Of a DNA stretch of 64,000 bases, positions 21,226 through 29,679 are shown piece by piece (positions within the stretch are counted from its first letter, which is position 1; each line of letters starts with the position of its first letter). The translations under genes and the position numbers were made by a program. Below the pieces are notes generated by a model. It worked only from the letters and a program-made list of their open reading frames with translations. It had not been told where the DNA came from and searched no databases. This DNA is from Pseudomonas sp. FEN (lineage in GTDB: Bacteria > Pseudomonadota > Gammaproteobacteria > Pseudomonadales > Pseudomonadaceae), in NCBI RefSeq assembly GCF_904067045.1, contig NZ_CAJFDC010000036.1, forward strand, positions 265,001 through 329,000, written 5' to 3'.

Positions 21226-23397
21226 TTACCAGTAGTACTGCAGCGACTTGCCCCACGGGGTACTGGCGTAGCTGGTTTTCAGCTGCTTGAACCAGGCCTT
21301 GCGTTGCGCCGGCGTCGCTTCCTTGCCGCCGCAACTGTTGTAGCCCGAGGGCGCGTAGCAGTTGATGGCGCGGAACAGCGCATAGGCCTTGTCGGTGGAC
21401 GGTGCCTTGGCATCGGCCATCACGCTCTGGTAACCGTCGAGACGCGAGAAGGTGGCGCCCTTGAACAGGGAGGGCGTCCCGCCCAATTCATCGGCGCTAC
21501 GCTGGCTGTCCAGCGGCATGCCGTCCAGGTTGTTGCGCAGGATGAATTCGCCGAGGCAGTTCAGCGCCTGCGGCTGCTTCGCGTTGGTTTGCAGGGTGGC
21601 CGCGGTTTCACCGATGCTCGGGCAGGCATAACCGGATTCGGCCTTGGCGCCGTCCCAGCGGAACAGCTTGAGCGGCCGGCCGCCGCTGTCGGTGTAACCC
21701 AGGACCGTACCCAATTTGCTCTCGGCCGGTTCAGTGGGCAGTTGCTTGAGGTCGGCGGCGAAATCCGCGTAATAGCCCAGGCGCAGGTCCTTGTAGAGCA
21801 GCACGAACAAGGCGGTGTCACGCTCGGTGGACGGCGCGCCCTGGGCGACCTGGCGCAGCAGGCTGGCATCGGCGATGTGCCGCAGCAGGATGGCGCGCAC
21901 TTGCGCGGTCTTGATCGGCGAGTCGCTGGCGAAGACCTTGGCCAGTTGTTGGCTGCGTTCGTAGTGATTGGCCAGGGCCAGTTCGACCTGTTCGCGTTGC
22001 AGCGGTTGACGGGCTTGCGGCAGCAGTTGCAGCCAGAGGGCTTCAGCGCCGCTCCAGTCCTGTTTCGCTTCCAGGGCCAGGCCGCGCAGCATCTGCTGGC
22101 TGAAGGCAAGGTAGTCGAGTTTCGCCGGGATCTCGCTCGGCAGGCTCTTGAGCGCCTGGTCCGGGTTCTTCGCGACATACAGTTGGAACGCCGCCTGCAG
22201 GTAGTCGTACAGCGCCGGTTGCGCGGCGAAGATCGGCTTCTGCGCCTGCAGGATTTCCAGGGTCAGCTTGGGCGCGGCGTTTTCGCCGTAACCGGGGCGC
22301 ATGCCCATCAGGTCGTCGAGGGCCTGGAACAACGGTTGCTCGACCTTGCCGCCGCCAAACAGCATCTTGTTGTCGATCTCCTGCACCAGCTCATCGGGCG
22401 TCACATTGCGCTGTTCAGCCTTGGCCTGGTCCAGTTGCCAGAGGTATTCGGCCGCCTGCTTCTCGGCATTCCCCGCCAACCAGTAGACCCGGCGCAGCAG
22501 GCCCCGGGCGGAGGTCGCGTAGAGGCCCTGGGGCCAGGTGCTCAGGTAATGCTCGAAACCCTCTTCGGCCAGTTTCAACTGAGTTGCATCAGCCTCTTCC
22601 TGGGTCGGCATACCGCCGCTGTCGAAGGTGTTCTGTTGCGCCAGGTTGAGGGCGGTACGCGCCTGCATGTACTGCGCGGTTTCCTTCAGCCAGGGGTGCG
22701 GGTTGTCGCTCAGGCTGGCAAACGCCTGGGTCGCTTCGGCGAAGCGTCCGGCGTAGAAGTCGATGGCGCCGCGCAGGTAGCTGGCAAACGCCTGGCCCTG
22801 GGCCGATTGCACGGCGGGCACCAGGCTATCACGCTGGGCCGGGTCCCAGGCGCAGGTGTCGAGCATGTGCACGCGAGCGCGGGCCAGGGCCTGACGCTCG
22901 GGGTCGGTCAGCTCGGTGCTGCTCAGCAGTTGGTTGATAAAGGCCGTGGCGCTGTCGACGTCATTGCTGCGGCAGCGTCCGCCCTCGCCAGACAACAGAC
23001 TGATGATGCTATCGCTTTCGCGGGTGATACCGAGCTTCCCCAGGGCCTCGTCGAGAGGAGAGGCGACGGGCGTGCCCGGTGCGCTGCGGACGACCGGCGC
23101 GGGAGCCGCGTCGAGGCGGCTGTTGGCGAATGGCACCGGGCCAAAACCGGCATCAAGGTCTTCCTCGCTCAGCGGGTTGGGCGCCAGGGGCAGGGAGCCC
23201 TGGTCGGACAGCAGCAGGCGCAGGTTGACCCGGCTGTCGTTGCCCGGGCTCAGGAAGGTCAGATTGCTACAGACATCGAGGCTGTACTTGAGCATCGACC
23301 AGTGTGGGTAGCAGGTGTTGTCGGAGCTGGCCGAGGCCTGTGAACAGAAGCTGGCACTCACCGCCAGGGTCAGAGATGTCAGAAGACCGATACGCAT
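21226..23397 (-). CDS. Large periplasmic helical-repeat protein (often annotated YfiO-like)
   Basis: 723 aa with a signal peptide ending near SQASA. The body is rich in paired helices like TPR/SEL1 repeats (for example ALARARVHMLD, YLRGAIDFYAGRFAEATQAF, EGFEHYLSTWPQGLYA). There is no lipobox. Cysteine pairs near both ends suggest disulfides. Similar Pseudomonas proteins are annotated as outer-membrane-assembly (YfiO-like), a label based on TPRs and probably over-specific. Forms a two-gene operon with the DUF3142 gene; the role is unknown. Confidence 0.75.
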   Translation of the reverse strand: MRIGLLTSLTLAVSASFCSQASASSDNTCYPHWSMLKYSLDVCSNLTFLSPGNDSRVNLRLLLSDQGSLPLAPNPLSEEDLDAGFGPVPFANSRLDAAPAPVVRSAPGTPVASPLDEALGKLGITRESDSIISLLSGEGGRCRSNDVDSATAFINQLLSSTELTDPERQALARARVHMLDTCAWDPAQRDSLVPAVQSAQGQAFASYLRGAIDFYAGRFAEATQAFASLSDNPHPWLKETAQYMQARTALNLAQQNTFDSGGMPTQEEADATQLKLAEEGFEHYLSTWPQGLYATSARGLLRRVYWLAGNAEKQAAEYLWQLDQAKAEQRNVTPDELVQEIDNKMLFGGGKVEQPLFQALDDLMGMRPGYGENAAPKLTLEILQAQKPIFAAQPALYDYLQAAFQLYVAKNPDQALKSLPSEIPAKLDYLAFSQQMLRGLALEAKQDWSGAEALWLQLLPQARQPLQREQVELALANHYERSQQLAKVFASDSPIKTAQVRAILLRHIADASLLRQVAQGAPSTERDTALFVLLYKDLRLGYYADFAADLKQLPTEPAESKLGTVLGYTDSGGRPLKLFRWDGAKAESGYACPSIGETAATLQTNAKQPQALNCLGEFILRNNLDGMPLDSQRSADELGGTPSLFKGATFSRLDGYQSVMADAKAPSTDKAYALFRAINCYAPSGYNSCGGKEATPAQRKAWFKQLKTSYASTPWGKSLQYYW

Positions 23398-23622
23398 GAA
23401 TTGTCCCTAATTCCGTGAACGAGCGGCACCAAGGCCGGGAGTGGCGCGAATAATACCGAAGCTCAGGCATAACACCTATGCTTGTAGCCTGCGCGGCGTT
23501 GCAGCCTGTGAGCTGCCGCACATCGGCGGCAATCCGATTCTTCGATCGGGATAGTGGCAATTGGCTTGACGCTTGCCATGGCTGCCGTAGACTCGCGATT
23601 GTCCGACAAGGAGTCCCTTTTT

Positions 23623-24408
23623 ATGTGGTGTTTGCGTGTGAGTTTGTTTGGGTTGTCCTGCATGGCGTGTCTGGTTCAGGCGCAGACGCCGGCCGAGACC
23701 GATCCATTGCTGGATAATAATAATGCTGCCGCGACGCACGCCGCCGCTACCAGCGAAGCCCGCGGTGTGTTGCGCGCCCGCGACCAGGCGATGCTCGCCA
23801 GCGAGCTGTCGGGGCGCATCGTCGAATTGCCGTTCACGGAAGGCGAGTCCTTCAAGCAGGGCGATACCCTGGCCCGTTTCGACTGTTCGGCCTATCAGGC
23901 CCAGCTCAATGCCGCCCAGGCCGCCAGCCGCGGCGCCAGTGAGGAACTGGCTCACAATAAACAGTTGGCTTCCTTGAACTCCGTCGGCCGCTTCGAAGTG
24001 GCCCGCGCCGAGGCCAAGCTCGCCGAAACCCAGGCCCAGTCCCAGGTCTATCAGGTGCAGGTCAAGCGTTGCAGCGTGATCGCGCCCTATGACGGCCAGG
24101 TCGTGCAGCGCAAGGTGCAGCGCTACGAAAGCGTTTCGGCCGGTGCGCCGATGCTCGAGATCGTCGACAACCGGACCCTGGAAATCCACCTGCTGGTGCC
24201 GTCGCGCTGGATGGGCAAGCTCAAGGCCGGGCAGACCTTCAGCTTCGTCCCGGACGAAACCGGCCAGCCGTTGACCGCCACCATCAAGCGCCTGGGCGCG
24301 CGGATCGATGAAGGCAGCCAGACCCTGTTGCTGGTGGCCAGCCTGCCCAAGGCCGAGGGCTTGTTGGCGGGCATGAGCGGCACGGCGCGCTTCGAGGCGC
24401 TGAAGTGA
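23623..24408 (+). CDS. Short periplasmic adaptor (HlyD/MFP-type)
   Basis: 261 aa. Signal peptide (VSLFGLSCMACLVQAQ), then a biotinyl-lipoyl half-motif (SGRIVELPFTEGESFKQGD), a helical hairpin of about 60 residues and the second half-motif (APYDGQVVQRKV), as in membrane fusion proteins. The start is the ATG after AAGGAG; the longer frame from 23554 lacks this. First gene of a translationally coupled trio: its stop overlaps the next start (GTGA). It probably links inner-membrane partners to the TolC-type channel at 39.4 kb. Confidence 0.88.
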   Translation: MWCLRVSLFGLSCMACLVQAQTPAETDPLLDNNNAAATHAAATSEARGVLRARDQAMLASELSGRIVELPFTEGESFKQGDTLARFDCSAYQAQLNAAQAASRGASEELAHNKQLASLNSVGRFEVARAEAKLAETQAQSQVYQVQVKRCSVIAPYDGQVVQRKVQRYESVSAGAPMLEIVDNRTLEIHLLVPSRWMGKLKAGQTFSFVPDETGQPLTATIKRLGARIDEGSQTLLLVASLPKAEGLLAGMSGTARFEALK

Positions 24409-25727
24409 ACGCGCCCGTCGCGGGCGCCGTGGAACGGGTGTTCGCCCAGTTCCTCGACCTTGAACGCCTGACCCGCGCCGCCCGTACCACCGAACAACTT
24501 GCTTATAGCCTGGTCAACGACGGCCAGGCGCTGTTCGGCTTTCGCCACGCCGCCCTGCTGATCGCCGGCAAGGTGCGGGCGGTGACCGGGGTCAGCTCGG
24601 TGGAACCGAATGCGCCGTTTGTCGCCTTCGTCGAACAGGCCGTGGCGCAAATTTTCAAGCTGGAACGGGCCAAGCCGGCGACCGTGGTGCCGATGGACGC
24701 CTTCAGCGCCTCGGTGCGCGAGGATTGGCAAAGTCTGTCGGCGCCGCAAGTGTTCTGGTTGCCGCTGCTCGATCACAAGGGCGAAGTCTTTGGCGGGATC
24801 TGGCTGGCCCGCGACAACCCCTGGAGTCCTTCCGAGCAGGTGCTGCTGGCGCAATTGGGCGACACCTACAGCCATGCCTGGCTGGCTTTGCAGCCACGCC
24901 GACCGTGGCGCTTGCGCTTTACCCGCAAGCGCCAGGCGCTGCTCGTTGCCCTGGCGCTGCTGAGCCTGCTGATCCCGGTGCGCCAGTCGGTGCTGGCGCC
25001 GGCGGAAGTCGTGCCGCTGGCCGGCCGGGTGGTGGCGGCACCGCTGGACGGGGTGATTGCCGAATTCCTGGTAAAACCGAACCAGACGGTGAAGAGCGGC
25101 GACCTGCTGGTGCGCTTCGAAAGCACCACCCTCAAGGCCCAGGCCGATGTCGCCCAGCGCGCCCTGGGGGTGGCCGAAGCCGAATTGAAGGCCAATGCCC
25201 AGCGCGCCTTTGCCGATGCCGAGTCGAGCTCGAAGATCGACTTGCTGGCGGCGCGGGTCGAGCAGAAACGTGCCGAACGCGATTACGCTGCCGAATTGCT
25301 CAAACGCAGCGAAGTGCGCGCCGAGCGTGACGGTATCGCCGTGTTCGCCGACGCCGAGCGCTGGACCGGCAAGCCGGTACAGACCGGTGAGCGACTGATG
25401 GAAATCGCCGACCCGAACCAGGCCGAACTGCGCATCGAGCTGGCGGTCGGCGATGCCATCGTCCTGGAGCCCGATGCCGAAGTCGCGTTGTTCCTCGACA
25501 GCGATCCGTTGCAGCGGCACTCGGCCAAACTGGAGCGGGTGGCCTACGAGGCGCAATCGACTCCAGCCGGGCAGTTGGCGTATCGCCTGGATGCCGGCTT
25601 CACCGACAGCCCGGTACCGCGTATCGGCTTGCGTGGCACGGCGAAACTCTTCGGCCAGCGCGCGCCGCTGGCCCTGTACCTGCTGCGCCGGCCATTGGCC
25701 GGGCTGCGCCAGAGTGTCGGGCTGTAA
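24405..25727 (+). CDS. GAF-domain / HlyD-type membrane adaptor fusion
   Basis: 440 aa, GTG start. Residues about 15-165 look like a cytoplasmic GAF domain (QALFGFRHAALLI, FWLPLLDHKGEVFGGIWLA). One membrane helix follows (about 176-195), then a periplasmic HlyD-like part: barrel-sandwich halves (APLDGVIAEFLVKPNQTV, AERDGIAVF) around a coiled hairpin. A GAF sensor in front of an adaptor is unusual for type I or RND systems and suggests that export is gated by a cytoplasmic signal or by partner binding. Overlaps both neighbours (GTGA and TAATG). Confidence 0.85.
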   Translation: MNAPVAGAVERVFAQFLDLERLTRAARTTEQLAYSLVNDGQALFGFRHAALLIAGKVRAVTGVSSVEPNAPFVAFVEQAVAQIFKLERAKPATVVPMDAFSASVREDWQSLSAPQVFWLPLLDHKGEVFGGIWLARDNPWSPSEQVLLAQLGDTYSHAWLALQPRRPWRLRFTRKRQALLVALALLSLLIPVRQSVLAPAEVVPLAGRVVAAPLDGVIAEFLVKPNQTVKSGDLLVRFESTTLKAQADVAQRALGVAEAELKANAQRAFADAESSSKIDLLAARVEQKRAERDYAAELLKRSEVRAERDGIAVFADAERWTGKPVQTGERLMEIADPNQAELRIELAVGDAIVLEPDAEVALFLDSDPLQRHSAKLERVAYEAQSTPAGQLAYRLDAGFTDSPVPRIGLRGTAKLFGQRAPLALYLLRRPLAGLRQSVGL

Positions 25728-27823
25728 TGAACCTGCCCAGCCTGCGCGCGGATCTGCAGCTCACGGCGGCCTCCCCGGCGCTGGACGGTTCGCCGCGCTG
25801 GACCCTGGCCGACCCGGTGCGTGGGCGCTATTTCAAGCTCGGCGCCCAGGCCATCCGTCTGCTGCGGCATTGGTCGCTGGGCGATCCGGAACAGGTGCTG
25901 CAAGCGGCGAATCGCGAGCCTGGCCTGCCGCTGGGGGATCCGGAACTGGAGCAGATGCTGGGTTTTTTGCGCGCCCATGACCTGATCGCCGCGCTGGACC
26001 CACAACAACGCGCCAGCTATGCCTGGAAAGCCGCCGCCGCACGCCAGAGCCTGTGGCAGATGGCGTTGCACCAATACCTGTTTTTCCGCATTCCGCTGTG
26101 GCGCCCGGATGCCTTTCTCAATCGTGCCTGGCCGTGGCTGCAACGTTTCGGCCCGCGCCTGTTGCGCTACGGCTTGCCGGCCACCCTGGGGCTGGGGGTG
26201 TTCCTGGTCTCGCGGGACTGGGAGCGCTTTCTCTCGACCTTTCCGCACCTGTTCAGCCTCGGCGGGGCCATGGCCTTTGGCGTGGCGCTGTTTTTCGCCA
26301 AGCTCTGCCATGAGTTCGGCCATGCCTTCATGGCCAAGCGCGCCGGTTGTCGGGTGCAAAGCATGGGCGTGGCGTTCATGGTCATGCTGCCGTTGTTCTA
26401 TACCGATGTCAGCGATGCCTGGCGGATCAACGACCGCAAGGCGCGCTTGTTGATCGGTGCCGGTGGGGTCCTGGCCGAGATGCTGCTGGCCTGTATCGCC
26501 CTGCTGGCCTGGTCGTTGCTGCCGGACGGGGCGGCGCGCACGGCGGCGTTCATGCTCGCCAGCGCCACCTGGCTGACCACCCTGGCGGTCAACCTCAACC
26601 CGTTCATGCGCTTCGACGGTTATTTTCTGCTCAGCGACTTCTGGGAAATCGACAACCTCCAGGGCCGTGCCTTTGCCCTGTGTCGCTGGCGCTTGCGCGA
26701 GGCCTTGTTCGGCTACGACGAGCCGGCCCCCGAGCCCTGGCCGCCGGCCATGCGTCGGCGGTTGCTGTGGTGGGGCTTCCTCTCCTGGTTGTGGCGCGCG
26801 GTATTGTTTTTCGGGATCGCCCTGGCGGTCTATCACCTGTTCTTCAAGTTACTGGGTATTTTCCTGATGATGGTGGAGCTGGGCTGGTTCATCTTCCTGC
26901 CGATTTTCAAGGAAACCCGTGAATGGTGGTCACGGCGCGAGCAGGCGCATACCCCGCGCGTGCTGTTCAGCGGCCTGGTGTTGTTGGCGCTGCTGTTGCT
27001 GGTGGCGGTGCCCTGGCGTAGCAGCGTGGAACTGCCGGTGATGCTGGAGGCCGGGCGGGTCACGGCCCTGCACGCGCCGGTGGCCGCGCGGGTCAAACAG
27101 GTCAACGTGCATGACGCTCAGGTGGTCGAGCAGGGCGCGGTGCTGGTGGAGCTGGAGTCGCCGGATGTCGACTCGCGGTCGATCATCGTGCGGCGTGAAA
27201 TCGATATCCTGCAATTGCAGATGCGTCGTCAGGCCGGTCGCAGCGAAACCGCGGCGGATGTCGGCGTGCTCGAACAGCGCCTGGCCGAGGCCGTGGCCGA
27301 ATACCGTGGTTTGCAGGCCCGGCGTGAGCGTCTGCTGTTGCGTGCGCCACAGGCCGGCCAGGTGCGTGACCTGATGCCAAATTTGATCGCCGGGCGCTGG
27401 GTTTCGACCAAGGAGCCGCTGGCGCGGGTCGTCGAGGACGGCACGCGTTTGCGCGGCTATCTGGCCGAAGAGGACTTGTGGCGGGTCGCGCCAGGGGCGC
27501 AGGGGCGTTTTGTCGCCGACGACCCGATGCGCCCGGCCTGGTCGGTGGAGCTGCTGGATGTCGACGCCAATGGCGTGGCGGCCATCGACCAGGAAGCCCT
27601 GACCTCCGACCACCACGGTCCGATTGCCGTGCGCCGCGATGAAAATCGCCGGCCGGAACCGATGCAGGCGCAATACGGCGCCCGCCTGCGGTTGCTGGAG
27701 GAGGTGCCGACGCCGATCCATCCATTGCGCGGCGTGGCGGTGCTGCAAGGGCGCAGTGAGTCGTTGCTGGGTATGGCCTGGCGACGCATGGCCGCCCTCG
27801 GTGTGCGGGAGAGTGGTTTCTAG
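25727..27823 (+). CDS. M50 (site-2 protease-like) metallopeptidase fused to HlyD-type adaptor
   Basis: 698 aa. Residues about 20-90 look like a PqqD-type fold (RWTLADPVRGRYFKLG...). The polytopic membrane part carries HEFGH (His195, Glu196, His199) and NPFMRFDGYF (Asp297), the zinc site of M50 proteases. After more helices and TM near 410-430, the C-terminus has a split lipoyl motif (APVAARVKQVNVHDAQVVEQ / LRAPQAGQVRDL) and a hairpin, as in HlyD. So one chain joins an intramembrane protease to an adaptor. With the two upstream adaptors it replaces the ABC exporter of a normal type I system. Start by the TAATG overlap. Confidence 0.88.
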   Translation: MNLPSLRADLQLTAASPALDGSPRWTLADPVRGRYFKLGAQAIRLLRHWSLGDPEQVLQAANREPGLPLGDPELEQMLGFLRAHDLIAALDPQQRASYAWKAAAARQSLWQMALHQYLFFRIPLWRPDAFLNRAWPWLQRFGPRLLRYGLPATLGLGVFLVSRDWERFLSTFPHLFSLGGAMAFGVALFFAKLCHEFGHAFMAKRAGCRVQSMGVAFMVMLPLFYTDVSDAWRINDRKARLLIGAGGVLAEMLLACIALLAWSLLPDGAARTAAFMLASATWLTTLAVNLNPFMRFDGYFLLSDFWEIDNLQGRAFALCRWRLREALFGYDEPAPEPWPPAMRRRLLWWGFLSWLWRAVLFFGIALAVYHLFFKLLGIFLMMVELGWFIFLPIFKETREWWSRREQAHTPRVLFSGLVLLALLLLVAVPWRSSVELPVMLEAGRVTALHAPVAARVKQVNVHDAQVVEQGAVLVELESPDVDSRSIIVRREIDILQLQMRRQAGRSETAADVGVLEQRLAEAVAEYRGLQARRERLLLRAPQAGQVRDLMPNLIAGRWVSTKEPLARVVEDGTRLRGYLAEEDLWRVAPGAQGRFVADDPMRPAWSVELLDVDANGVAAIDQEALTSDHHGPIAVRRDENRRPEPMQAQYGARLRLLEEVPTPIHPLRGVAVLQGRSESLLGMAWRRMAALGVRESGF

Positions 27824-27852
27824 TCAGTACAACGGTTCAGGGAGTACAACCG

Positions 27853-28344
27853 ATGTTGCACAATTCGTCGGCCGCCGGTTTGTCCATGCGGCCCTCACGG
27901 CCTAGCGATGCGCCTTTTTTGCAGAGTCTTTACCAGTCGGCCCGTCCTGAGTTGCAGTGGATCGACGCCGAGCCCGAGCTGGTCGAGCAAGTGATCGCCC
28001 AGCAGTTCCAGGTACAGGAGCAGGGGATCGGTGAAAATTTCCCCGATGCGATCCACTATGTGGTGGAAAAGCTCGACACCCCGATCGGTGTGCTCAGCGC
28101 CGATTTCGGCGCCAATGAAATCCGCGTGCTGTACCTGGCGTTTATCCCTGCGGCGCGCGGCCAGGGTTTTGGTCGCAGTGTGCTGCAAGGGGTGCAGAAA
28201 GCCGCCGAACAGGTGCGCTGCCCGGTGGCGACGGTGGTTTGGGCCAGTAACCCCCAGGCGCGCCAGCATTACCTGGCGCTGGGGTTTCGGGTCGAGGAAA
28301 GCTCGCCGGCGGCTGAGCGGTTGGTCTGGTATCCGGGTACCTAG
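27853..28344 (+). CDS. GNAT-family N-acetyltransferase
   Basis: 163 aa. GNAT motif A is visible as VLYLAFIPAARGQGFGRSVL (acetyl-CoA pyrophosphate loop RGQGFG), followed by VVWASNPQARQHYLALGFRVEE (motif B). The start has GGGAG upstream and lies 29 bp after the M50-HlyD gene, suggesting one operon. The substrate is unknown; acetylation of the exported protein is one possibility. It ends in the shared CTAG with the convergent DUF6916 gene. Confidence 0.9.
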   Translation: MLHNSSAAGLSMRPSRPSDAPFLQSLYQSARPELQWIDAEPELVEQVIAQQFQVQEQGIGENFPDAIHYVVEKLDTPIGVLSADFGANEIRVLYLAFIPAARGQGFGRSVLQGVQKAAEQVRCPVATVVWASNPQARQHYLALGFRVEESSPAAERLVWYPGT

Positions 28345-28652
28345 TTGAAGACGATATTGAAGTAACCCAGGGTCGGGTCGCGTCCCAGGGGCGGCTCGCG
28401 GGAGACGAACACGGTGTCTACCCGGCCCAGTTGTGGTAACTCCAGGGCGCACAGACCGTCGACGAATGCCGTCGGCTCCAGGCTGCGCAATGCTACGTTG
28501 AAGGGCGTCCGGGTATTTCCCGGTAGGCGCGATTGCGGGCGCAGCTCGACCGCTTCGATCTCGATGGGCAACTGGCTGCCATCGGGTAGGTGCAGTGGGC
28601 AGTGCTGTTTCATCAGCAACTGGAAGTGTTCACTTGAAACCTGTTGCAGCAT
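28341..28652 (-). CDS. DUF6916-like small protein
   Basis: 103 aa, beta-rich, beginning with SSEHFQLLMKQHCPLHLP and ending GRDPTLGYFNIVFN. It matches the small family found next to tail-collar (Mdp-type) genes in many bacteria, here lying downstream of such a gene on the same strand. Start ATG after GGAGA. No signal peptide. The function is unknown. Confidence 0.7.
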   Translation of the reverse strand: MLQQVSSEHFQLLMKQHCPLHLPDGSQLPIEIEAVELRPQSRLPGNTRTPFNVALRSLEPTAFVDGLCALELPQLGRVDTVFVSREPPLGRDPTLGYFNIVFN

Positions 28653-28727
28653 CGATATTCTCCGTCATACACGGCAAGAGCCGGGGCATTTGGCTCAATG
28701 CCGGTCAGTTAAGGCCAATCACGGTCC

Positions 28728-28819
28728 CTGTAGGAGTAGAGCTTGCTCGCGAAGAGGCCCGTGAGAGCGCCAAAAGTTTCGCGGCGGTGCGGCGCCCCGA
28801 TAAGCCCAACTCCTACAGG
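28728..28819. repeat. REPIN-type repeat pair
   Basis: CTGTAGGAGTAGAGCTTGCTCGCGAA (start at 28728) faces an inverted end CAACTCCTACAG (to about 28818). It lies between the two minus-strand genes DUF6916 and tail-collar, so those two may be separate transcripts. Confidence 0.78.
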
Positions 28820-28848
28820 TTTTGTGGCGCGTTCAAGCGCACTCCTGA

Positions 28849-29439
28849 TCAGTTGCGAGAAGGGAATACCCCTTGCAGGGCGATGCTGAAGTTCACCACC
28901 AGGAACGGGTTCATCGTCCCCAGCGGCTGGCTGCCGCCGGGCGTGGACAGGGTGCCACTGAAGGCGTTGCTGACACCTTTCAGGGCGACCGGCGATGCGC
29001 CTTGCGCGTCGGAGTAGATCGAGGCCGAGGGCGGCCCGGAGGCGATGGACGCGCCAATATAGGCGTGGGTGGGTGTCGGCGCATTGACTGGATTGCTGGG
29101 TGTGCTCGCCAGATTGACGGTGGTGTTGACGGTCAGGCCGGTGGTCGGGATCACTTGAGGGGGCAGGTTGCTGCTCAGAATGGACACCTGTTCGGTGCCG
29201 TTGAATTCGCCCATGACCCGTGTCGACAGGTTCGATCCGGTTCCCTGGCCGATGGCCAGCCGACTTTGCAGGTTGGGCAGACCGAAGTTGGTCTGGCCAT
29301 TGCCGCCATAGGCCGTGCCCATCACCGCGAACAACGCCTGATACTGCGAGAGCGACATCAATTGCCCGTTGCACAGTGCCCAGCCATAGGGCGCGTAGTT
29401 GAAGCCGAACATCTGGATAGTGCCGAGAAATACTTCCAT
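28849..29439 (-). CDS. Phage tail-collar / microcystin-dependent-protein (Mdp) family protein
   Basis: 196 aa. The N-terminus MEVFLGTIQMFGFNYAPYGW then ALCNGQLMSLSQYQALFAV and FGLPNLQSRLAIGQG is the collar-domain signature of short tail fibres and of Mdp proteins. The C-terminus NPFLVVNFSIALQGVFP is the family's usual end. Only this single tail-like gene is present, with no other phage genes, so it is more likely a host Mdp-type protein than a prophage part. Start ATG after AAGGA. The function of Mdp proteins is poorly known. Confidence 0.85.
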   Translation of the reverse strand: MEVFLGTIQMFGFNYAPYGWALCNGQLMSLSQYQALFAVMGTAYGGNGQTNFGLPNLQSRLAIGQGTGSNLSTRVMGEFNGTEQVSILSSNLPPQVIPTTGLTVNTTVNLASTPSNPVNAPTPTHAYIGASIASGPPSASIYSDAQGASPVALKGVSNAFSGTLSTPGGSQPLGTMNPFLVVNFSIALQGVFPSRN

Positions 29440-29679
29440 AGATCCTTATCCTTCAGCTGCGTTAAGTGAGGTGCAATGCCCGATGGGCGAGGGTATGGGT
29501 CGCTTGTCCGGGTCTGTTATGCACCGTTTCAAAGCGTAGACCCTGCCTCGGCCCTTGCCCGGTTTTTTGCATGGTCGAGGTCGTGATTGGAACAGTCAGG
29601 CAAGTCGGTATCGTTCTAGCCTACAATCACCGCGTCATACCCCCCGGCGGGTGAAGTTGTCGATTTTTAGAGGATGGTG

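Noticed and set aside
20458-23343. 961-codon plus-strand ORF opposite the two envelope genes
   Set aside because: Antisense artefact: low-complexity translation and no ribosome-binding site; the minus strand encodes proteins with signal peptides.
28849-29439. Tail-collar gene considered as evidence of a prophage
   Set aside because: No integrase, capsid, lysis or other tail genes are nearby; a lone Mdp-type gene is the simpler reading.
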